Assembly (NCBI GenBank): GCA_005877815.1
Contig: VBOG01000107.1
Location: forward strand, 53,922-117,921
Length of the DNA: 64,000 bases
Direction of reading: 5' to 3'
From: Nitrospirota bacterium
GTDB taxonomy: Bacteria > Nitrospirota > Nitrospiria > Nitrospirales > NS-4
Positions 1-7,987 of the stretch are shown here, one piece after another (the first letter of the stretch is position 1; each line of letters opens with the position of its first letter). Under the pieces are notes generated by a model. The model was not told the origin of the DNA, made no database searches, and saw only the letters and a program-made list of their open reading frames with translations. The position numbers and the translations under genes were made by a program.

Positions 1-1223
1 ACGAGTGCAGGGTTTCGCTCCAGTAGCAAGGACTCCAGATCACGTGTTTTCCCGGCAAGCTCCTGGTCTGAGAGCGCTGGCCTGCTCGCAAGATATCGAG
101 ATACCACTTCGCTGCACCATTCGCCATCACGTTTCGCGACTCCTACCAAGCCTTCGCTCGCCTTCCGCGCCCACCCGCACAGGAAGACGCCTGGCAGCAC
201 CTCGCCGGCACTCTCGTCGAAAGCCTGAAACAGACTGTCATCGGGATCGTTCGACGTCCGAGTGGGATTACAGACGAAACAGCCGTTCCTATAAGGTAAC
301 CCCACCGTCTCGTCCACCCGATCTCCCACCGCAAACACCACGCTGTCACACGCGATGGAGTAATAGGTCTTCAGACCGACCGCGGCCATGTCGCCGCCTT
401 TTGCTTCGAGCTTGGTATCTTCCATCTCAAGACCGGTGACGCGGTTCTCGGCATTCGTGAGCACACGTTTGGGGGATGACAGGAAGTGGAAGTAGATTCG
501 CGTTTGGCTTTCGGTAGGCTCGCCTTTGGTGAATTCCGCCTGCATGTCGGAGAAGATCTTCTCGGGCGATTGCCCGACGACTTCCAATCTGGCGGCCACA
601 CGCTCGATTTCCTTCCTGAGAGCGGTCCGATCAATGTTCTCGCAAACGGCCCGTATTTCCTTCGGATTATATTTGCGCTCTCCGGGCCCCCTCCGCACGA
701 TGACATGAATTTCGGCGACTCGCTTTCGACGCGACAGCCAGTGGGCGATGTCCACCATGACGTCTCCGATACCGATCACCGCCACGCGCTGTCCCATTTC
801 GAACGGTCGCGTACTGAATCCCGGCAGCAGGTTGAAGTGATACACGCAGTCCTTGGCATGATAAACGCCCCGGGCGTTCTCGCCTTCCACACCGATTGTC
901 TTGGTGCCCTGGGCGCCGGTGGAGAACACCAGCGCGCTCGGCTGAAAGCCGCGCAACTCAGAAACGGTCAAGTGCTTCCCGTTTCCCACCGACACGTTGC
1001 CGAAATAGTGGACGTTGGGACGAGTCAACATCTCCCAATAACCTTTTCGCAGTCCACCTCTCAGCTTGTGTTTTGTCGGAAAAATGCCGTATTCGGCCAG
1101 TCCGCCGAACTTAATGTCCCGATTCAACACGATGACTTCATGACCTTGCTTGGACATCACGTTGGTCACCGAAAGCCCGGCCGGCCCCGCGCCAACGACA
1201 ATGACAAGGTGTTTGCCGCTCAT
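1..1223 (-). CDS. FAD-dependent pyridine nucleotide oxidoreductase, ferredoxin-NADP+ reductase (FprA/adrenodoxin reductase-like); C-terminus cut by window edge
   Basis: Frame open from ATG at 1223 to the window start, so absent from the ORF track. Translation begins MSGKHLVIVVGAGPAGLSVTNVMSKQGHEVIVLNRDIKFGGLAEYGIFPTKHKLR with a dinucleotide-binding GxGxxG motif and a second VIGIGDV motif. Confidence 0.75.
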   Translation of the reverse strand, partial: MSGKHLVIVVGAGPAGLSVTNVMSKQGHEVIVLNRDIKFGGLAEYGIFPTKHKLRGGLRKGYWEMLTRPNVHYFGNVSVGNGKHLTVSELRGFQPSALVFSTGAQGTKTIGVEGENARGVYHAKDCVYHFNLLPGFSTRPFEMGQRVAVIGIGDVMVDIAHWLSRRKRVAEIHVIVRRGPGERKYNPKEIRAVCENIDRTALRKEIERVAARLEVVGQSPEKIFSDMQAEFTKGEPTESQTRIYFHFLSSPKRVLTNAENRVTGLEMEDTKLEAKGGDMAAVGLKTYYSIACDSVVFAVGDRVDETVGLPYRNGCFVCNPTRTSNDPDDSLFQAFDESAGEVLPGVFLCGWARKASEGLVGVAKRDGEWCSEVVSRYLASRPALSDQELAGKTRDLESLLLERNPAL

Positions 1224-1251
1224 GGGTAGATGGCGTGTCCCACGCGGATGA

Positions 1252-2709
1252 TCATCCTCCGGCGCTGCCCGGTTTGCCGCCACTCAGCCCCGGTTCGGTC
1301 ATCCGCCAAGGGTCCAGAAGATGATCCAGTCGCGACTCGGACAGGAGATTTTTCAACCGCGCAACCTCCCGGACGGTCTTCCCGGTCTTATGGGCTTCCT
1401 TGGCGATCGCGGCCGCGGCCTCGTACCCGATCTCCGGCGCAAGCGCCGTGCACATCGCCAAGCTCTGTTCAATCCCCGCCTGGCAGCGTTCGCGATCCGC
1501 CGTAATGCCTTCCACACAGCGTCGAGAGAAATTCTCGGCCACCTTGGTCAGGAGCTCGATGGATTGCAGAAGATTGTGCGCCATCACCGGCAGCATCACG
1601 AGCAATTCAAAGTTGCCTGCCTGCCCCGCCACCGTAATTGCGACGTCGTTGCCGATGACCTGCGCCGACGCCATCATCACCGATTCGGCGATGACCGGAT
1701 TGACTTTTCCGGGCATGATGGACGAGCCGGGTTGGGTTTCCGGCAATACGATCTCACCCAGCCCGCAGCGAGGGCCAGATCCCATCCATCGGATGTCGTT
1801 GGCAATTTTTAGCAAGCTCACGGCAATGGTTTTCAGGATGCCACTGGTCTCCACCAGCGCGTCTTGCGCCGCCTGAGCTTCGAAATGATTCGGAGCTTCC
1901 TGAAAGGGACACGCTGTTTCCCGCGTGAGTTCCGCAATCACGCGGCGGGCGAACTCAGGATGCGTGTTCAGTCCGGTGCCGACCGCCGTGCCCCCAAGCG
2001 CGACCTCTCCCAATGATGCACGCACGCGTTGGAGTCGCACGAGGCCAAGCTCAATTTGACGCGCGTAGCCGGAGAACTCCTGCCCTAGCCGGATCGGAGT
2101 AGCGTCCTGCAGGTGCGTACGGCCGATCTTGATGACAGCATCGAATTCCTTCGCCTTCGCGGCCAATGCGGTCCGAAGACGTGTGAGTGCCGGAACCAGC
2201 GCGCGGTCCACCTGTTCCAAGGCTGCCACGTGAATCGCGGTTGGGATCACATCATTGCTCGATTGACCGAGATTGACATGATCGTTCGGGTGGACGAGCT
2301 TACCGCCGCGTTGGCCGCCGAGAATCTCCGCAGCCCGATTCGCAATGACCTCATTGACGTTCATGTTCGTCGAGGTGCCGGAGCCCGTCTGAAAGACATC
2401 TACTGGAAAGTGCTCATCCAAGCGCCCGTCCGCCACCTCCTGGGCTGCTGCCTGAATCGCGGCAGCGATCTTCGCGTCCAAAAATCCCAACTCGGCATTC
2501 ACGCGCGCCGCCGCAGCTTTCAGCAGGCCCAACGCCCTGAGCATGGATCGCGGAATGCGAAGAGCGCTGATGGGAAAATTTTCAATAGCACGCGCTGTCT
2601 GGACACCATAATACGCATCCGCGGGGACGGCCAGTTCACCCATCGTATCGCGCTCAAGTCGCGTTGCTTTTCCGGCTGTGCCCTGAGCTTTTGATATTTT
2701 TTTGTTCAC
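1252..2709 (-). CDS. fumC: fumarate hydratase, class II
   Basis: 485 aa; fumarase/aspartase superfamily signature GSSIMPGKVNPV, plus TGSGTSTNMNVNEVIANRA. Confidence 0.93.
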   Translation of the reverse strand: MNKKISKAQGTAGKATRLERDTMGELAVPADAYYGVQTARAIENFPISALRIPRSMLRALGLLKAAAARVNAELGFLDAKIAAAIQAAAQEVADGRLDEHFPVDVFQTGSGTSTNMNVNEVIANRAAEILGGQRGGKLVHPNDHVNLGQSSNDVIPTAIHVAALEQVDRALVPALTRLRTALAAKAKEFDAVIKIGRTHLQDATPIRLGQEFSGYARQIELGLVRLQRVRASLGEVALGGTAVGTGLNTHPEFARRVIAELTRETACPFQEAPNHFEAQAAQDALVETSGILKTIAVSLLKIANDIRWMGSGPRCGLGEIVLPETQPGSSIMPGKVNPVIAESVMMASAQVIGNDVAITVAGQAGNFELLVMLPVMAHNLLQSIELLTKVAENFSRRCVEGITADRERCQAGIEQSLAMCTALAPEIGYEAAAAIAKEAHKTGKTVREVARLKNLLSESRLDHLLDPWRMTEPGLSGGKPGSAGG

Positions 2710-2788
2710 AAAGTCCGTCCTGCGATGCGCATAAGGGCGCGATTATAATCCAATCCGAATCTTCCGCACAAGACGCCACCACCAGCAA

Positions 2789-3925
2789 TTAGGCCCGCTG
2801 ATCCAGCGGAATATACCGTCGGCCATGGTCGCCCTCATAGATCTGGTCGGGACGGTAGAGCTTGTTCTCCTTCATCTGTTCCAGCCAATGCGCCAGCCAG
2901 CCGGAGACGCGCGCCATGGCAAAAATCGAGGTAAAGGTATCGGGCGGGATGCCCATCTGCTCGTACATAATGCCGGAATAGAAGTCCACGTTGGGGTAGA
3001 CCTTCTTCTCGGCAAGCCGTTCCAGGCAGGCCCGTTCCACTTCCTCCGCCAATGCGTAGAGAGGGGACTTGCCGCAGTGCGCGAAGAGCGTCTGCGCCAA
3101 GCGTTGAAGAATCACCGCACGCGGGTCTTTGACTTTGTAGACCCGATGCCCGAACCCCATAATGGGGGTCTTCGCCCGCAGTTTTTCATCAATGACAGCT
3201 TGGACACGATCCGTGGATCCGATCTCGCGCAGCATGGCCACGACCTCCTCATTCGCACCGCCATGCAAAGGCCCCTTCAGCGCGCCGATGGAGGAGGCCA
3301 CGACGGTGTATGGATCGGCCAGTGTGGATGCCGTCACCAGTCCACAGAATGTCGAGGCATTCATCGTATGCTCCGCATGAAGAATCAGACACGCATCCAG
3401 GACGCCGGCAACCAGCGTGTCCGGTTCCCGATCCGACAACATGTACAAGAAATTAGCCGTGAAGCCGAGATCATCGCGAGGCGCAATCGCATCGTCGCCG
3501 TGCCGCACACGGGCGAAGGCCGCGACGATCGTCGGCTGCTTGGCGATCAGGCGAACCGCCGACCAGTAATTGTTGTGTGTGTCCCGAACATTCCGACCGG
3601 GATAGAACATTCCCAGTGCGGCGACCGCCGCCTGCAGGGCGTCCATTGGATGGCCGTGCTCCGGGAGACATTTGATGAGATCGGTGATTCGAAACTTGAT
3701 TCGTCGGTGGCTCATCACATCGGCTGTAAAGGCATCCAATGCGGTGCCGTTGGGAAGGCGGTTGAAGAGGAGAAGGTAGGACGTTTCCAAAAACGTACTG
3801 TTCGCAGCGAGGTCTTCAATCCGGATCCCGCGATACTCGAGAATGCCGGCTTGTCCGTCCACATCGCTGATCTTCGACCTCGCCGCAGGCACTCCGGCGA
3901 GACCAGGCATGAAATCGTGTGGCAT
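2789..3925 (-). CDS. gltA: citrate synthase
   Basis: 378 aa; citrate synthase motifs HAEHTMNAST, GPLHGGANEEV, GFGHRVYKVKDPRA. Confidence 0.92.
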   Translation of the reverse strand: MPHDFMPGLAGVPAARSKISDVDGQAGILEYRGIRIEDLAANSTFLETSYLLLFNRLPNGTALDAFTADVMSHRRIKFRITDLIKCLPEHGHPMDALQAAVAALGMFYPGRNVRDTHNNYWSAVRLIAKQPTIVAAFARVRHGDDAIAPRDDLGFTANFLYMLSDREPDTLVAGVLDACLILHAEHTMNASTFCGLVTASTLADPYTVVASSIGALKGPLHGGANEEVVAMLREIGSTDRVQAVIDEKLRAKTPIMGFGHRVYKVKDPRAVILQRLAQTLFAHCGKSPLYALAEEVERACLERLAEKKVYPNVDFYSGIMYEQMGIPPDTFTSIFAMARVSGWLAHWLEQMKENKLYRPDQIYEGDHGRRYIPLDQRA

Positions 3926-4048
3926 ACGCCTCCGTCAGTATCTAACGACAGCGATTCTCTGCCTGTCAATGTGCGTCTTCAGATGCATACCCATTGCGGG
4001 TTGCAAACCTACCAACCGTTCGCCATACTTTCCGCTGCTGTGAGTACC

Positions 4049-4378
4049 GTGACACTCCACAAAAAACAGATTACCGCGATGATGGTGGGTTTGGCCGTCT
4101 TTGTCCTCGCCATGGGTCTCCACCAGACGGGCCTTCCGCAACCATGGCCTCTAGATTGAACTGGCGTTTCCGCTCGGCGCGCTGGCCGTGACATTTGCCG
4201 CGGCCTAGCCGCCTACAAGCAGCGCAACTTTTCACTGGCCAAGCAGCGGTTCGAAAGCGCCCTCGCAATCGATCCTTCCGATGGACCCAGCCGGGTCTAT
4301 CTGCACCGAACAGAAGAGTATCTTCATCAGCCGCCCCCGCCGATTGGGGCGGTGTCTATATTCTCAAATCGAAATAGG
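4049..4378 (+). pseudogene. internally deleted, frameshifted remnant of a CHASE2-type adenylate/guanylate cyclase with C-terminal TPR
   Basis: GTG at 4049 gives N-terminal TM-like VTLHKKQITAMMVGLAVFVLAMGLHQTGLPQPWPLD then stop at 4157. The same frame resumes as GLAAYKQRNFSLAKQRFESALAIDPSDGPSRVYLHRTEEYLHQPPP, and after a 1-nt shift at a C run ends DWGGVYILKSK. Confidence 0.5.
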
Positions 4379-4525
4379 GAAGATCCGCGTGGCACGAACA
4401 CGTGTGGGACCGATCATGACGTTCACGATTGCGATGGCACTCCTCGCCGGTTTCGTCTCCGCTGAGATGGTCTTCGTCCAGGGAAAGACCGCAAGGCTCA
4501 GAGCGGTAAACAATTATAGAGCTTG

Positions 4526-4909
4526 CTAGGCCTCTTCGAGACAGGCGACACAACGCGAGGGCGCCACGTGTGCGTCCTGTTCCTGCTGCGTCAGACTGAA
4601 CGGGGCTTGGCACAGTTCGCAGACATGAATGTCGAAGACCGGGAGGCCTTCAACGTCGAAGCGTGTCGGGAGCAGTAAGTCGGCTGGGTCGTACCCCAAC
4701 ATCACATTGTCGGCAAACTTCACCACGGCAAGACGGACATTGAACTTCTCCCAATGCGCCACTTGACCTTTGCGACCTAGGGTATGATCCGCGGAGACAT
4801 AGACGGGTTGGCCGAATCGGCGATGCCGAAGATCTCGAAGATTTCGAGCTTGAGGCGTCGCGACGGCATAACCCGTCGCCTGCGCAAATCGTCCTTCTTC
4901 CACGCCCAT
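4526..4909 (-). CDS. hypothetical protein with two CxxC motifs (possible zinc ribbon)
   Basis: Open frame with CELC...CVAC near the C-terminus; start uncertain; overlaps ORF 4777..5064 in another frame. Confidence 0.45.
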   Translation of the reverse strand: MGVEEGRFAQATGYAVATPQARNLRDLRHRRFGQPVYVSADHTLGRKGQVAHWEKFNVRLAVVKFADNVMLGYDPADLLLPTRFDVEGLPVFDIHVCELCQAPFSLTQQEQDAHVAPSRCVACLEEA

Positions 4910-4980
4910 TCAAGAATCTCCATTTTCGCGGTCGAGCAGTCTATACCATTGGCATCAGGGAGGGTCAAGGGCTCCGCTGA

Positions 4981-5391
4981 ATGCTTGACAACGTGTCCGA
5001 TCCCTGTGATATGACCGTGGCCACAATGGTGGATGCGCGCATGGACAAATTGACCGTGTACCAAAAGCCGACCTGCTCCACCTGTCGTGCGACGCTGTCG
5101 CTGTTGCGAGAAGCCAAGGCGCCTTTTGTGACGATTGATTATTTTGCCACTCCCCTGTCCGTCGCAACGCTCAAAAACCTTCTCAAAAAGCTTGGGATGT
5201 CGCCGAGGGACCTCCTGCGGACCGGCGAGGAGGTCTACAAGAAGCTCGAACTGGACAAGAAAGCGGTCTCAGACGTGGAATTGATCAAATTGATGGTCGT
5301 GTACCCGGAACTCATCCAGCGGCCCATCGTAGAAAAAGGAGACCGGGCAATTCTTGCCCGGCCCGCGGAAAGCGTCAAAAGCCTGCTGTAA
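4981..5391 (+). CDS. ArsC/Spx-family (thioredoxin-fold) arsenate reductase-like protein
   Basis: KLTVYQKPTCSTCRATLSLLREAKAPFVTIDYFATPLS and YPELIQRPIV; the start may be internal. Confidence 0.8.
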   Translation: MLDNVSDPCDMTVATMVDARMDKLTVYQKPTCSTCRATLSLLREAKAPFVTIDYFATPLSVATLKNLLKKLGMSPRDLLRTGEEVYKKLELDKKAVSDVELIKLMVVYPELIQRPIVEKGDRAILARPAESVKSLL

Positions 5392-5435
5392 CCTTCCTCA
5401 TCACAAAACGCTGGCCAGCGCGACCTTTTCAACAA

Positions 5436-5470
5436 AAGAGGGCCGCCGAGAATGTCCCGGCGGCCCTCTT
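5436..5470. terminator. intrinsic terminator hairpin between convergent genes
   Basis: Inverted repeat aagagggccgccg / cggcggccctctt with 9-nt loop between the ArsC-like gene (+) and HU (-). Confidence 0.75.
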
Positions 5471-5489
5471 CGTAAAGTCCCAAAAAGAA

Positions 5490-5774
5490 TTATTTCTTCA
5501 AGACAGCATCCTTGCAAGCCTTGGCAACCCGGAACTTCACAACACGCTTTGCGGGAATTTTGATCGGTTCACCAGTCTGAGGGTTGCGCCCCATTCTCGC
5601 TTTTCGGTTCATCAGCACCAGTTTTCCGATTCCCGGCAACGTAAAGGTGTTCTTCGCCTCTTTATGGGCCAATGACGCCATCTCGTCGATGAATATCCCC
5701 GCCGCCTTTTTGGTGATTCCCACTTTACCGGCGAGATGCTCCGTAATTTGAGATTTGGTCATCGCTTTTGCCAT
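5490..5774 (-). CDS. HU-family DNA-binding protein
   Basis: MAKAMTKSQITEHLAGKVGITKKAAGIFIDEMAS...GRNPQTGEPIKIPAKRVVKFRVAKACKDAVLKK; start taken at internal ATG 5774. Confidence 0.9.
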   Translation of the reverse strand: MAKAMTKSQITEHLAGKVGITKKAAGIFIDEMASLAHKEAKNTFTLPGIGKLVLMNRKARMGRNPQTGEPIKIPAKRVVKFRVAKACKDAVLKK

Positions 5775-5888
5775 ACCATCGCTCCTTTCATTTCGAACCG
5801 CTTCGCGGTCCATTCGAACGTTGAGCACCTATTCAGTTTCTGTTTCCTATAGTGTCAGTGAATCTGCCCGGCTGTCCTGTGCTTTTGG

Positions 5889-6758
5889 TTACGCCACCAC
5901 CCGAGTCCGCTCCGGCTGGACTCGATAGAGATTCCACGATGCTCCGATGACGGAGAGTCCATAGATCAGCCACTTCGAAGGATCGAAGTTGTACCACCGG
6001 GCTCCATTCCGATAATCCCGCTGATGTGCGTGGTGATAATTGTGATAGCCCTCTCCGAAGGTCAGCAGCGAGACCACCCAGCTATCCCGACTCGAATCGG
6101 CGATGGTGTGCGGCTGATCGCCCCACAGATGGCAGACGGAATTGATGCAGAATGTGGAGTTCAAGACGAGGAAAGTCCTGCCCAAACCGGCCAGGAGAAA
6201 GCATCCCAGTCCGCCGACCCATCCGCCATAGAGCGTCCCGACCGCCAGCGGAATGGCCAGACCGGACAGAACGATCAATACGTAATAGCGATGCTGCCAC
6301 ATGATCAATGGATCTTTCCGGAATTGAAGCGCGTACTTCTCGTGGGTATGTGAAGGATTTTTATAGAAAATCCAGAGAAGATGACTATGCCAGAACCCAC
6401 GAAGGGCATTGTAAGGATCTTCCTCTTGATCGCACCGTGCGTGATGCCGGACGTGATCTGCGCACCATTTATACGCGGAATTCTCCAATGCCCATCCGCC
6501 GGCGATCAACAAAACCGCCTTGACCCAAGGCCTGCATTCAAAACTTCGATGGGAGATCAGACGGTGATAACCAACGGTGATGCCCAAACCCGAAGCGAAA
6601 TAGAGCAGGACGGCCATCGTCCAATCAACCCAGGTGTAGCCGACGTAGTACCCGAACAGCGGGACGGCGACGACCGCGCCGAGCATAACGAGAGAGAACA
6701 ACGATAAGGCGGTATGGTCAAATCGAACAGACGCCGGATTGCCTGTGGTTCGCTCCAC
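5889..6758 (-). CDS. acyl-CoA/acyl-lipid fatty acid desaturase (delta-9 type)
   Basis: Three His boxes HRLISH, HVRHH, HNYHH; start taken at GTG 6758 (the ORF extends to 6878). Confidence 0.85.
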   Translation of the reverse strand: MERTTGNPASVRFDHTALSLFSLVMLGAVVAVPLFGYYVGYTWVDWTMAVLLYFASGLGITVGYHRLISHRSFECRPWVKAVLLIAGGWALENSAYKWCADHVRHHARCDQEEDPYNALRGFWHSHLLWIFYKNPSHTHEKYALQFRKDPLIMWQHRYYVLIVLSGLAIPLAVGTLYGGWVGGLGCFLLAGLGRTFLVLNSTFCINSVCHLWGDQPHTIADSSRDSWVVSLLTFGEGYHNYHHAHQRDYRNGARWYNFDPSKWLIYGLSVIGASWNLYRVQPERTRVVA

Positions 6759-7129
6759 TCGATACCTCGCTCTAGGTGAAGAGAACACGTTGTCTTCGTG
6801 AGAAGGGATTACGGCCACCTGGAGTACCAAGTATACAAAAGTGTTATACAAGAATTCCAGATAATTTTTTTCCGGCAAAAAGAGCGCGCCAGCTTAAAAG
6901 CCGCATCAACCGTGGCAAATGGCGCGACTCTACATAAGGAAATCAAGGAAAGCAAGAGGAAAGAATATTTGTCGGTATTGCCCCCGGGCCATACAAACAA
7001 CGGGTGAACCGACGAAAGAGATACGTGTCACGTGAGTTCAACGTACGCATGTACTAATACGTATTCAACTACCGCCTCAGGAAAAACAATTTTGGAATAA
7101 AAAATCGAGATTGAATTCCGAAAGAAAGG

Positions 7130-7165
7130 ACGGTACGGAAGCTCCTTGGGGAACCTCCGTACCGT
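7130..7165 (-). terminator. intrinsic terminator of the RRM gene
   Basis: acggtacgga / tccgtaccgt inverted repeat, followed on the minus strand by a T-rich stretch. Confidence 0.65.
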
Positions 7166-7194
7166 ACAATGTGATCTGACGTGATGGCAGATGT

Positions 7195-7524
7195 TCAGTA
7201 CCGGCCGCCGCGATCTCCTCCGCGGCCACCGCCACCGCCCGCCCCGCCGAACCGGCTGCCGCCGCCCGAGCGGCTTTCCTGGGGCTTCGCCTCGTTCACG
7301 GTCAGCGATCGTCCATCGAGTTGCGTCCCATTCAGAGCGCTGATGGCCTTCTTCGCTTCCTCCGGTGTGGACATCTCCACAAAACCGAATCCGCGCGACT
7401 GTCCTGTGTATTTGTCGGTGATCACCTTCGCCGAGGTCACAGAGCCCTGCTGGGCGAACAGATCATTCAACTGCTGCTCGGTCACTGAATAAGGCAATCC
7501 GCCGACATACAACTTGGTACTCAT
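7195..7524 (-). CDS. RRM-domain glycine-rich RNA-binding protein
   Basis: KLYVGGLPYS (RNP2) and RGFGFVEM (RNP1), with a Gly/Arg-rich tail. Confidence 0.93.
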   Translation of the reverse strand: MSTKLYVGGLPYSVTEQQLNDLFAQQGSVTSAKVITDKYTGQSRGFGFVEMSTPEEAKKAISALNGTQLDGRSLTVNEAKPQESRSGGGSRFGGAGGGGGRGGDRGGRY

Positions 7525-7879
7525 GGTACCTCCTCCACTAAGGACATTGTCTTGAAGGTGAGGGAGCCGAGAGGGAATGGCAGCCGGGACTGGGCGATGT
7601 CAGAAGCAACGTCAGAACTGGCTTTCCGTTTCAGATTCCTACCGCAAGGCAACATCGGGTTCCGGGCCTCGTCGTTTCCTGACGCCATCGCGTGGCCCAC
7701 GGCGATGACGCAGAAGACACATAGCACAGGGAGACAATGAAAGCAACGTCCATATTTACTTCCAAGCCCGTCTCCCGGAGAGTTGACGGAAGGGCGAAGG
7801 ACTTGTATAAGATTTGATACTTCGGTCCTGATTCCTCTCCAGGTCTTCGTCCGCGCTCCTGACAAGACCTGCCTTAAAG

Positions 7880-7954
7880 GCCGGCGTAGCTCAGTGGTAG
7901 AGCAGCTGATTCGTAATCAGCAGGTCGGTGGTTCAATCCCACTCGCCGGCTCCA
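7880..7954 (+). tRNA. tRNA-Thr(CGT)
   Basis: Cloverleaf gccggcg...cgccggc with encoded tCCA; anticodon loop ttCGTaa; T arm ggttcaatccc. Confidence 0.93.
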
Positions 7955-7987
7955 CATTCTTCAGGCGCACCTGTGATCTCGTGGTTC

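Noticed and set aside
2825-4159. 444-aa + strand ORF opposite citrate synthase
   Set aside because: Shadow of gltA; only its last ~37 codons (from 4049) look meaningful, as part of the cyclase remnant.
7521-7865. 114-aa ORF upstream of the RRM gene
   Set aside because: No domain, overlaps the RRM start region and is probably 5' untranslated sequence.
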